This document shows positions 47,501 through 59,582 of a DNA stretch of 64,000 nucleotides, piece by piece. The translations under genes and the position numbers were made by a program. Each line of letters opens with the position of its first letter. Positions within the stretch are counted from its first letter, which is position 1. A model generated the notes under the pieces. It was not told the origin of the DNA and searched no databases. It was given only the letters and a program-made list of their open reading frames with translations. Source of the DNA: Aspidiotus rigidus (Eukaryota > Arthropoda > Insecta > Hemiptera > Diaspididae); assembly GCA_035079385.1 (NCBI GenBank), contig JAVHKY010000029.1:6324001-6388000 (forward strand). Direction: 5' to 3'.

Positions 47501-48600
47501 TTGCCGTACGCTGTCCGGCGAAAACTGACTCGTCATTAGATCGTGACGTCTTAGCGTCAATTGAAAAACGACGGCTTCCTTAATGATGTCAAACGAGGAA
47601 CGCAGAGAATCTGCTTTATGGGTTGAAAAACAATAGTTGACATGACCCGCTTTAGGATAGACCCTTCGAGTAACTGGATATGCAATATTTTGCACACAAA
47701 TTGGCTTAGCCCCTTTAATAAACCAGATATGCAATGCTTCAACTTCCAGATGTCCCCCTTCTATCATATATTAGGGTCGTGAGTAAAAATTTTACAAATG
47801 CCCCTCCTATCATATATAGCTCCGTGATCGGTCTAGCATTGGATATGCAATACTCCATACAGTCATACACCAATTGACTTAGCCCCTTCAATAAGCTAGA
47901 TATGCAACGCTTCAAACACCATAATACTCGGAACGTTCTTCTCAGGAATTCTAAGTCCTCCTCCTATCATCTAAAGTCCGGGCTTGTGACGTCATGGATC
48001 TGGTACGTCAACAGTTTTCAGATCCCACGTGCCTCAAAAAACAGGTTCCCTGCCACCCCTCGTTCAACTTTGTTGACGAACCCGTTAATGTTTCTAAGTT
48101 TTACGCTGGACGGCGCACGGCGAATTTTTCAACAAAAAATATACATAGTCCCTAAATTAGGTCAAAATCACTGATGACGTCATCAGACGTTCTGACCCTC
48201 TTCTTCCGCTTCATGCAGAATACTAATTTTGTTCTGCGCCTGTACTAAGTCTACTAGCTTTATACTATAGGTATGTCTACACTTCTTTCATCATTCTGGT
48301 CAGATCACTGATGACGTCATCAAGCATTCCTATCCCTCTTCTTCGACTCCACGCAGTCCCATTTTGTACCGTCCAGTCCTCTTATACATATACTAGCTTT
48401 ATTGTAGGTCTAAGCTTCCTTTATACTTCCAAGTTCTTAAAATAGGTCGGGGTCACTGATGATGTCTTATTTTATACTAGGCTTACACTAGGTCTAGACT
48501 TCCTTGAATTCTCAATACCAATACCAATTTGACTCATAGGACAGCTAGAATCCCTGTGTTCCTCGTTCAACGTTGTTGAGGAAACTGTCGTTTTCCCAAG
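47500..48600. repeat. Mosaic of dispersed modules, second large copy
   Basis: Contains GTACGCTGTCCGGCGAAAAC; the CGACGGCTTCCTTAATGATG block; two 'CAATGCTTCATAC'-type units (near 47,680 and 47,845) shared with 21,030-21,610; TGACGTCA at 47,987, 48,175 and 48,312; and GGCGCACGGCG. The order of modules differs from 20,640-21,960, so copies have been shuffled. Confidence 0.7.
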
Positions 48601-49324
48601 CTGTGTTTTTTTCACGGCTCGAAAGTTTAAATTTTTCCAAGTCGCCATACAATAGCTTGAAACTCTAAATTCTTCTACGGCCTCCTTCTATGATATTCTA
48701 TGACTTGAGAGTTGAAATTTCTCCAAGTCGCCCTGCGATCGTGTATTATGGCTCAAGAGTCCAAATTTTTCGAAATTCTTTTCAAGTTCCCCTCCTATCA
48801 TATACTATCAATGGAAGGGTGAAATTTCTCTAAATCCTTTAAAAAGTCAAAATTTTTCCGAGTCCAAATTCTTTATTAGGGTAGGTCAGTTTTTGCCGCA
48901 CTGCGCACCGCGTGCGGCAAACTTTTCAAAAGAAAAACCATAAAGCAGGTTCCATTTTAAAAGTTAGACCCTCGATCTGCATAAAATGAGGCGGGGGGGA
49001 GGGGTGGAAAAATTTCGAGTCCCGCGCCATGACGTAGAAAGGCGACTTGGAATAATTTGGACTCTCGAGATCCAGAATATCCTAGAAGGGTGAAAAACGA
49101 CGGCTTCTTTAACGAAGTTAAACGAGGAACGCAGGGAACCTGTTTTATGAATGAAATGGGATTTGGTATTGAAAATTCAAGAAAGCCTAGACCTAGATAA
49201 AGCTAGTATAAAGAAGGCGTAGACCTACCATAAGCCTAGTATAATATAGTTGGAGAGTCTAAATTTTTCTCGAATCTCGAGCTATCAATTTTTCCAAGAC
49301 CCTCTCATCTCATATATAGCTCGA
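48600..49324 (+). repeat. Diverged satellite units with hairpin and GCCTAGACC modules
   Basis: Satellite units with AAATTTTTCcAAGTC and CTATCATAT occur to about 48,870, then TGCCGCACTGCGCACCGCG with AGCAGGTTCCATTTTAAAA, then the CGACGGCTTC module at 49,085-49,240, then further satellite to 49,324. Confidence 0.65.
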
Positions 49325-49572
49325 TAGTGAACCAATCACGAAGCAGTATGTTTTAGCCAATAAGAACACAATTTCATATTATTGTAAGAATAAGTTTCAA
49401 AGAAGTGAACCAATCACAACACAGCATTGTTATAGCCAATAAGATCACAGTGTTATGCTATAAAAACTCATGGTTAAGGCCTTGTTCTCGAGTTGCGACA
49501 CAACTGATGATGGGATAACACCCGAAAGTACTCTTGTAAAAGCAACTAATAAAGTAGATTTGTACAATTGAA
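49325..49572 (+). promoter_or_regulatory. Retroelement-like regulatory block: CCAAT x4, TATA, hammerhead-like core, AATAAA
   Basis: A 78-bp direct duplication carries CCAAT at 49,332, 49,357, 49,410 and 49,436. TATAAAAA follows at 49,459-49,466, then CTGATGA (49,504) and GAAA (49,524) separated by a GGG/CCC stem and preceded by a GTTG..CAAC stem, then AATAAA at 49,548-49,553. The block interrupts the 45-bp satellite. The order promoter, short RNA, poly(A) signal resembles a solo LTR or a Penelope-like terminal repeat. The hammerhead reading is incomplete: no proper cleavage dinucleotide and stem III are found. Confidence 0.5.
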
Positions 49573-50186
49573 AAACCTTTTTTCGAAAGTCCCCCTCCTA
49601 TCATATATAGCTTGAGAGTCGACATTTTTCCAAGTCCCCCCCCCCCCCTATCATAATATATGACTCGAGGGTCGAAATTTTTCTAAGTCCCCCTCCTATC
49701 ATAAATGGCTCGAGAGTTGAAATTTTTTCAAGTTTTTTGCCGGACGGCGGACGGCGTACGGCAAATTTCTGAAAAAGCCCTCCATAGAACAGGTTCCCTG
49801 TTAAAAAAGATTTGGACTCTCGAGCCATAGTGCATGATAGGAAATGGTCATGGAAGAAAACTTCGACTTTTGAGCCATTAAGTATAATATGTATTTCGAC
49901 CCATAGCACAGGTTCTCTGCGTTCCTCATTCATTTCTAAATCCTTCGCCTGTGACCTACATCTCGGAGGTCGACATTTGATCAAGTACCTCCCCTCCTAT
50001 CGCCTATAGCTCGGAGGTCGAAATTTTAACAGGGAACATGTTCTACGGGAGGTATTCGAGAAAATCACCGTGTGCCATCCGGCAAAAAACTTGGTAACAT
50101 TTTGACCCCCTAGCCAATGATAGGAGGTGGACTTAGAAACATTTTGAGTCTCGCGCTATATATGATAGAAGGGGGGGGGGAACTTA
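49573..50186. repeat. Satellite array with two hairpin modules
   Basis: Plus-orientation units at 49,585-49,735 with a C-run at 49,637-49,648 lead to GCCGGACGGCGGACGGCG and the perfect inverted hairpin AACAGG-TTC-CCTGTT (49,788-49,802). Minus-orientation and further units follow, with another hairpin (AACAGGGAACaTGTT) near 50,034. Confidence 0.8.
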
Positions 50187-50346
50187 CAGCCGTATTCTCA
50201 AACAAACAATTCAATTTTAAGCGCACTTGAGAGTCCCAGAAAGTCCCCAAAAAAAATACTTGAGTAACCTCGCGAGGTTACTTGAGTGTTTTTTCGGTTC
50301 TTTTAGCAAACTTAAAATTATTTTGTTTGTTTGAGAATTACGGCTG
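50187..50346. mobile_element. 160-bp palindromic MITE with TTA duplication
   Basis: The left end CAGCCGTATTCTCAAACAAA is matched by the inverted right end TTTGTTTGAGAATTACGGCTG. TTA lies on both sides (50184-50186, 50347-50349). The centre is a perfect 20-bp palindrome, AGTAACCTCG and its complement. Removing the element restores a satellite unit reading GAACTTAGGAAAATTTCG, which confirms both boundaries. The TTA duplication suggests PIF/Harbinger mobilisation. Confidence 0.88.
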
Positions 50347-53300
50347 TTAGGAAAATTTCGACCTCCGAGCTAGGGGGACTTGAAAAAATTTAGAGTCTCC
50401 ATACTTTGTTCGCAAGAATATTCAAAAATCGTGAATATCACCAGAAACTCTATCGACAAAGCACTTTTTAGCGTCCGGATTTCCTCGTAAAATTTTAATG
50501 TCCTCATAGACGCTCGTATCCATCATATTATAGGAATAATTATTAGCACGTGTTTTAATTCTAACTCCCGCTTTATAGGTTTCTAGGAAAACTGTGTGCA
50601 AAATTGGGTAGGTGTTCGTGCGCTAGGTTTAATGTATCATTAATAAGAAAGACATTTCTCTGGATAAATGATGAATATCCGTCGAGATTTTGTTTGACTT
50701 CGTGCTTTTTTTTTACGAGAATGAGAGCATTATCGAGATATGTGCAGCAGTATTCTCCCATACTGTACAAAGTTTCTCCTCGTTAGTGTCAAAGTAAGTG
50801 AGGAGAATTTAGATAATCCGCAGCAAAGTATAAATGAAAAGATGTATAAATAGTGTGAAATTAGCTCATTATTTATCGTTTTTTTCTGAAACAATATCGC
50901 AAAAATATCAGCTGGGTAACACAATGTGTGTCATTAACATTGCACGCTGCATTTGAATGAAAAACTTTTCGAGCTCCGATCATGATATTGTTCAACCGTC
51001 AGCGTCACTCATTTTTCGAAATATTTTCCCGGTACTTATTAGTAAAACGAATATTTTCATAAGCTCCGATCTATCCATTCAGTATAGCAATGGTGTTTGA
51101 CTCTTTCTACTCCATGTCCCGGGACTATAAAAATAATGATAGTAAAAAAAAACATACAGACAAACCTACGAAAAAAAAAAAAAAAAAAACATGTTCGAAA
51201 GAGGGATGAGGACGAAAAACTATGGTGGTGAAATATTTTTTATTATCGTCTCGCGGGTTAACGAAGCGACGACTTTATGGCGTTTATGCGTTTTTCAGTT
51301 GAAAAGAAATTTCGAGTCAACTTCGTCATATTTGTGGTTGCATTAAAGAAAGAAAGAAAAAAAAAGGAAAGATGGTAATGAATTGTGGCGAACGACTTTT
51401 TATTAATGCCCCCTTCGACTAGTATCCTCCTTCCATTTTGCTTTCCATTTCTTTGTTCAAAATTTTGAAATTTTTGCGGCTTTTAAGAACGTAATACGAT
51501 TTTTGCGCTGACTTTCGGCTTCGTTTAGCTTTCATTGCGATTATCGTACTCTCTCTCACGTTTCTCCGTCGAGTTTGCCAGCCTAGTGAACAGTAAAAGA
51601 AACGCCTCAAATGGATCTTGAAAATCATTGTCGACTAAATTCACTCTAGAAAATATATATTTTTTTTTTTCTAGAAAAGCTCCGTAGTGAATCGAGATTA
51701 TCGCGCATCATCGTTAATGAAGACTAGGAGGGAAAACTAGATTGATAACTTGGAATTGGGAGTAGGAGGTAAACAGAACCGCGCTATAATAGCAGCATAC
51801 GGAAAAAATTCGACGTCTGATGAACCAAGGAGAGTAAATGGTGTCGAAGAATGGAGCGGAGTGGGAAAGATCTCCTAATTTTGAGTTTTTGAATGAGGTA
51901 TGAGACTTGGAATCATTATGAGCGGCGAGTTCTTCAAAGGAAGTACACAAATGTCATGCCGTTGGTAAAATGTTTAAAACTTTCAAATATGACGTCATCC
52001 AAGAAATATAATTCCATAATGAATCAAGCCATCATCCATAATTCTCACAGGTTTCCATACTTTTCAATCAACTTAGTCGATGGGGCCTATTTTTCGTGCG
52101 AATCCATTATCTTCAACCCACACAGACTTTTTTTTCTCTTAATATTTAACGTTGGAATCTTAGATAGAGAGAGATGTCGTTCCAATTTACCCCGAAGATA
52201 CAGGTGAGAACCTAAAATCACCGCGTTGATATTTTTTGATCACGTTTAAAAAATGAAATTCGTTTATTCCTATTATAATATCTACAACTACCGCGTGCAA
52301 TAGAGGGATTAAAATAGGTGCGATAAAAAATTGAAACTTTTTCTAATTTTCTCGTTCCATTTCCTGAATAAGTTTCTAGGTCACATAAATATAAATTTCG
52401 CTGGCAGGATAAAAAAAAAATACTGTACCATTTGTCTAGACGTGGCATAAAATTCATTCAACATCGGCATTCAAGACTTACACGCGTTTCAATTAGCCTG
52501 TAGTGAATAATCGGAATTCGATTTCATAATGCCCGCTCTAATCATGTTGAGATCAGCATTCTGTAATAAGAAAACGAACGGAGAAACGTAATCGACAAAG
52601 AGAACCAAATTAATTCGGAATTACGGACGGGGAAGGCTTGACAGTATTATTCCCTCTATCAAATTGAAGAATCAGAACCGATATGGACGACTTGAAAGAA
52701 AAAAAGACGTGTGAGTTTGATAACGATGTGGATATAAATTTGTGAACGTGAACGATGCAATTACCATAGAATTGACGAATGGTTGCGGAATGAACGAGAA
52801 GGAGATATTATGTCTATATAGCAAAATAATTTCATAGGAATATTATCGTTTTTTTTTTTTTTTTCTTCTCCTAGGGAATAATTTACGGGCTAAATTGAGT
52901 TTTTCGATCGTATCACTCACTTGTAGCCTTCTTGGAAGTACTGGAGAGTAATTTTGTGGCGACAAACGAACCCAAAAACTTTCACGCGCGGAAATGAAAT
53001 GATTATTTTTCAAACAAAACTTCGGAAAAACCGTTTTTCTTCTCTTCTATCGCAAAAGATTCTTGTTGGATCTACTTTTAAACACAGACCTCTCACACTA
53101 AAATTATTTTTTGGTTTGAAATGACCGAGGCTCATCCCCTCCAATCTGGACGGTTACAATCAATTTAAACTTTTTTTCTTTTTTTAGAATAATATGAAAT
53201 ATTTATGCTTTGCCTTCATATCTGCTCATCAGTCAACATATTATGATGAAATACTTCGTGCGTCCAACGTAAAAAAATTATGTGCGTTACTTATTCGGTA

Positions 53301-55170
53301 TATTTAATTATCAGTTACACTCTACATTAGAATACTCACTTACAAAATTATGATTAATGAAAATTGCAAAGATACACGGTCTTTGTTTCTGGCTGCTCGA
53401 GATTAGAACACGATTGAATCCACAAAAGGAAATCGAATAGAAAATTGATGATTTAAGTTTCGTGAGATTGGATCAATACTTTATACGATAAAACACGTTT
53501 TGCGAACCAAGTTGAATTGTTTTTTTTAATAATTACTTCCAGGATTATGACCCGAGAGACCGAGAATGATATTTGGTTGATAGAAGACAAAAGACAATAT
53601 CGGATATGAAATTAAATGCTCCGAATATTGACATGAAGTTTTCTATTATTTCTCGATGAGATCTCGACATATCCCACTTGAACGTGCTGATATTTCTTTT
53701 GTGGATCTTCGTAATTTTTTTCGTTGAACGATAGACTTAAATGGCTGTACGATAGGGAATCTTTTTCTAAAATTATCAAGGCTCATTATGGACTTTGATG
53801 CATCGAATCAATAAAACTCAACGCACTAGTTCTTCAAAAACTATTCATCACTGATTTCTCCTAAATTAAAAAAGGAATTCAGAAGACCGAAACCGTCAGA
53901 TAGGTATTCGATATCTATTTATTTTTCAAAAACTACTCATTGCTGATTCCACCTATTTTGGAAAAAAAATCGGATGACCAAAACTGAGCAGTATCTATTC
54001 GATATTCATATTTAAAGTGGGAAAAATTAAATAGGTACTTCGAATTTTCATTTTATTTTTACGAACAACGTTATGAGCCAAATTCTGTCCTGTTGTTTCG
54101 ACTCACCTAATTGTAAAAATTAACGAATGAATTACTTCTTTTATTTCCGAACTTTAAAATGAAATAAATCGTTTATTCACAGAACATACTGACTAATATG
54201 CTTTCTATTAAAAAAATACTCTTCGTGAACCGTGTAATATGAGATACATTTATTATTGAATGAAGTAGACATTCTTTTCCCAATATACCAGGAAACCGTC
54301 GTAGCAAAATTCTTTTCTCACGTCGATAATAGAATGCAATAAAAGGCTGACGTAGATGAGAATAAATATCGCTCTATTTCGAAGCACTCGTTAAAAAGCA
54401 ATTCACGTAAGTGAAGCCTGTCTCACACGACCTAAACATGCGCAAAATGCGATGCACTAATTATGAAAATGAAAAAAAAAAAGTGCTACGCCAAAGATGA
54501 TGAAAAATTGTCAGAATGCATTTTAGATTTCTTGAAATTTATTACAATGTCATAGATTCATTCCTTACATTCGTTTTTGACATTACGATGCACTCGTGCC
54601 AGTTTCAACCGCAATAAACCCTCGAAGCAAGGTTCTCTTATTTTAAATTTCTCGCGAAAGTCTTAAAAAATGCTCATCGTTATTAAAAACTGAGAAAAAT
54701 TTAGTGAACGTTTTCTAAAATATATTTTTTTTTCTTTCTTCCTTCTCAACGGCAATAATGTTCGCATAAATAGCGGGTGATTCATTATTTTAGCGTTCCA
54801 CTGTTACCGCGTAACGTTCCAGTTCCCCCAATTTTCTTAAAAAATGTGAAAGGGATGTTGTTGACTATTTAATTCAATTCCCAGCAGGAGTATTCGTACT
54901 CCGCCCACCGGACTAAATGATCCTTTACTTATAACCTCCATTTCGAAACTTAATCTTGTCGAGTTTTTTTATTTGGTTCGCGTACATATTTTCCTGAAAC
55001 GTTCCGCAATTTCATCTCTTCTCCTTTCGACCCGATTTGATGTCGTGAAATAATTTTCCGAAATTTAATGCTTACGCGAGATGATATTCGACAGCTTTCC
55101 ATTCCGAAGGAATAAAAACATAAATTTTGAAATACTACTTTAAAAAGATCGACAGACATATCGTGTCAAC
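50347..55170. other. Non-coding stretch before RpL23, nothing recognised
   Basis: The first 60 bp still belong to the satellite. Beyond that, repeats of the families above are absent except one TGACGTCA at 51,990. The sequence is AT-rich with poly-A/T runs (for example 51,171-51,189) and no recognisable exon. It may be ordinary intergenic DNA downstream of RpL23. Confidence 0.5.
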
Positions 55171-55171
55171 A

Positions 55172-55177
55172 TTTATT
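55172..55177 (-). promoter_or_regulatory. Poly(A) signal of RpL23
   Basis: AATAAA on the minus strand, about 50 nt downstream of the RpL23 stop codon. It is the first canonical signal after the stop, giving the short 3' UTR typical of ribosomal protein genes. Confidence 0.75.
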
Positions 55178-55227
55178 TTTAAATCGAGGTAAATTATAAA
55201 TTGTAGTCTTACAAAATTAATGGATAA

Positions 55228-56258
<1,031 letters not shown>

Positions 56259-56480
56259 GACGGAAAACTTTTAAAGATCTCGACAAATTATACAATTCCA
56301 ACGATCTCTGCTGTTCAGGTGCTCAAAAGTACAACACGAGAAAAAAACATACGTTTTTGTAACTCTGATCGGCTTTCGGCACTGGCGAACGCGGTCGACT
56401 TGAAACGTACAACTCACCGATGAGTGTTTCGTGGACCCGCCCGATGTGTGACGTGCGCCATGCTTTCTCTTGCGTCAACG
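56259..56480 (-). promoter_or_regulatory. RpL23 5' flank / probable promoter region
   Basis: This is the sequence immediately upstream of the RpL23 start, richer in G+C and CpG beyond about 56,380 than its surroundings. Ribosomal protein genes usually start at a pyrimidine-rich TCT initiator; two C-TTT contexts are present on the minus strand within about 75 nt of the ATG, but I cannot choose between them. No TATA box is evident. The call rests on position and composition only. Confidence 0.45.
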
Positions 56481-59459
56481 CCCTCTATACACTTGCTTGT
56501 CAACTGCTTTGGCTGGTAGCTTTCACAACGTAGCAGCATTAGCGTAGGAAACAGAATTTTGTTACTTATGGGCGGATGCTAAAATGAGCAGAAAAGATAC
56601 AACGTTACGTGATATATCGGTCAACATTGTGTGCATTCTGCTGATTCTTTTCACGCTCAGAAGTCATTAAGTTCTATTTCTGTGTAGATCAGCTGAACAG
56701 CATACGCTATATTTTTTGTTTTTCTCCGTTGAGAAAAATACGATTTCAACGAATGAAAGCTTGACAAGACGTGTTGAAAGATGATTTCCAGATACGATTA
56801 ATTGAATTCAATGAATAAAAGCTTGACAAGACGTCTTAAAAAATGATTTTCCAGAATTCAGCAGTTCAATTACAGTCTTATATTTTTAATTCATAATTGT
56901 TTGAGAGACGGAGAGAGATTTTTTGTAGAGCACGGTTTTGTTCTTGTATTTTTATGTGGGTATTACCGAAGTGAAAAAATTTTTCGTCCACCGTTTGATA
57001 TCGAATTAATCATACGAAAAGATTATGTATAAATTTCATTCTCGTTTTCCCATAACCGCAAATGAGTAAGAATTTTTCTAGGGAACTGAATCGCTTGTGA
57101 ATTTTTTTTCGTATCTCTGGGATTATTGTTTTCAGTTTTCTTGTAAAATGAATCTTTTACCGTACATTGACTTCGATCGATTTAAAAAATGTTGTGACTT
57201 TTTGATCGAATTATTAAAAAGAGAAAACAGATAGATTAATTTTTGTTTGAGAATCAATTTTAAGGAAAATACTGAAAGTTTTCCATTCCGTATTGTATTA
57301 TCATTACCTATTATTTTTTCATTTCTGATTCATACTTACTTGATATTTCGTGAGAATCATAGAATTCCCTTGCTTACTTCCCTTTTCTTATTTCGGTTGC
57401 TTTTGGCTCACAATGATTAGACGAGACGACCTTTTTTTTTCTTCTTCTAGGTACTTTCTTTTCCCTCCTTTTTTCTTCTAAAATTGATGTAAGTTAAAAG
57501 CTACACTGAGACCAAAATGACTCGGAAAAAGAATTTTTACATTTTTTTGTGTAGGCTAATTGAAATTTAGTTGAAAATTAGTAGGTAAGTTGTAGTAGGT
57601 GCCTAATCAATTTTCTGATGTCGGGGTGTTTTTTTTTTTTTCCCCCTCAACATATATCTTGTCAATGAGATAAATTTTTTGGGCTAGGTATTTCTCTTTT
57701 TGTACCTACGTCATAAGTCTTTTTGTATGTGTACCAGTGTCGTATATGAAACTACGGATCAATAATATTGATTCTTTGCATGGATTATGTCTGGGTCTTG
57801 TACCTTACTTTTTGAATATTATTTCTCAGTTATATTCCTCTGTAGATCAGTGTCTAATTATTCGTCTTCTGTGTACTTATTATCTGTATCACCAGAGCTA
57901 CTGTATGATCGATCGTCCTTTTATTTTCTGAATATGTATTCTCTGGAAATATTGTCGTTCTAAATTGAATTGAATTTCCTCTGTTTGCGTCACGAAGAAA
58001 GTTATTCGAGTTTTGTCCTATATGCCTGTATAATTATACCTATCATCTTTCTAAAATGGTTTCAAATACCGGCACCTGTTATGAACGATACCGTACCTCA
58101 TTATTTTTATTTTGCATGTTACTTATTATATCGCATGATAGTTTTGAGCATTTTATTTTCAAGTCAGTGCTGACTTACATTTATCATTCATGCATGCTTA
58201 GAAATGTATAGTAACTTGATTATAAATTTTTAAATCATTAAAAAAAAAAAAATCAGCATTACTTATTGATTGATGCTCAGAGCATGGACTTAGCATTGGA
58301 AAATGAATCTCAAACATGATCTTAAACTTTCTTATTGCGTGCCGATTCTCAATTTTTTTTTTTTACTTCTTCCGATAAGGTAGTATTCAACGTAAGGTGG
58401 ATCCTATATCAACTAATTTTTCATATCATTTCAAGAGAGCATTATTCTACCATTATTATCGCGAGCCACAAAATGATTGAGGGCAAAGAATATATTTTTG
58501 ATCCGACGAATTGTGTAAAAATACAAAATTTTTATTTTATTCTTCCATTTTTTTCATATCTTTTTTTTTGTAAAATATTCGTGTCAGTAAAATATTTACA
58601 ACTATTAAGATTTGTATTTGGGGGAAAAAAATATCATCAGTCATAGATTTCTCATTGATTGGATGAACTGCGTGGTACAGGACTCCAACAACATTGATGC
58701 GACGTCGAGAAATATAAGAAAGGAGAGAGTCAGAAAAAAAAGTATTAGGTACTCTTCTTTTATTTTTCTGAGTTAAATTTACCTAATATATTTGGGCTTC
58801 ATTGCATCGCAAATAAAATTCAACATTTGGACGTAAGAGAAAATTGCTGGAATAAAACTTTTCTTTGACTTTTTATTTTTATCATAAAACTACGTACCTC
58901 AAAAATTTTATTTTCTTGCTCTTCCTCGGTTATTTGATCCCTTAATTTTTTACTATGACTTTTTTCTATCAATTTATATTACTGATGATGGGTTTTTTCG
59001 CAAACAGGAACTCATTTTATCGTCGATATTGAAGTACTTTACCAACAGCATATTTTTTCGTTTAAGGAATGAAATTTCATCATCTGCATGTCTCCCTAAT
59101 AAAGAGTGTATGAATTGTGAAAGTTCTCAATATTAACGGAAAGCAATTAAATCATCAATATTGTATCATAGAAATGTCGTGCCATATTTAGTCCATCGTT
59201 TCAGAACAGCATGCGCTTACCCATTATTATTATTATTATTCCTTAAGAGCTTTTGACTACCGTAGACTTATGAAAGTTTACTTTAGTCATCTGCCTGAAT
59301 GCGTATTATCATCTTACCATCATGCCTATCTATGTATACCGGCTGAAAATATTTTGCTTCTATGTTATAAATTTAAATTATTATACCTAGCTATTGCTAT
59401 TTTTCATTTTACGCTTTTTGCCGTAGTTTGAATGAATATCATTGCTTGTTTTGCTTCAG
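56481..59459. other. RpL23-trol interval, no exon recognised
   Basis: AT-rich DNA without the dispersed repeat families. A near-duplicate lies at about 56,755-56,860 (GAATGAAAGCTTGACAAGAC and GAATAAAAGCTTGACAAGAC, 62 bp apart). Part of it is probably intron of the LDLa gene, since its exons begin mid-protein at 59,460. Confidence 0.5.
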
Positions 59460-59582
59460 CATCGTGTAAGCCTTTTGAAGAATTTAGTTGTGCTGCATCC
59501 GGCGTTTGTATACCTTCGTATCTGAGATGTGATAACATCTCCAATTGTAACGACAGATCGGATGAGGAAAATTGTACTAAAA
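59460..59582 (+). CDS. trol: LDLa exon 1 of 5
   Basis: Acceptor TTGCTTCAG precedes and donor GTAGGT follows. In frame from 59462 it reads [10 protein letters not shown], then [11 protein letters not shown], then the calcium-binding end with NDRSDEENC. Six cysteines and the D..SDE signature are complete. An ATG-initiated reading from 59432 would run through the acceptor and is not a real start. Confidence 0.9.

Noticed and set aside
49504..49530. Functional hammerhead ribozyme
   Set aside because: The CTGATGA and GAAA blocks and a short stem are present, but no UH cleavage site next to a stem I and no stem III could be drawn; retained only as a hypothesis.
57737..58646. Three open frames upstream of the LDLa exons that might be 5' exons of the same gene
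   Set aside because: Hydrophobic, AT-driven composition with no cysteine-rich or other extracellular module and no convincing phase-1 splice sites.
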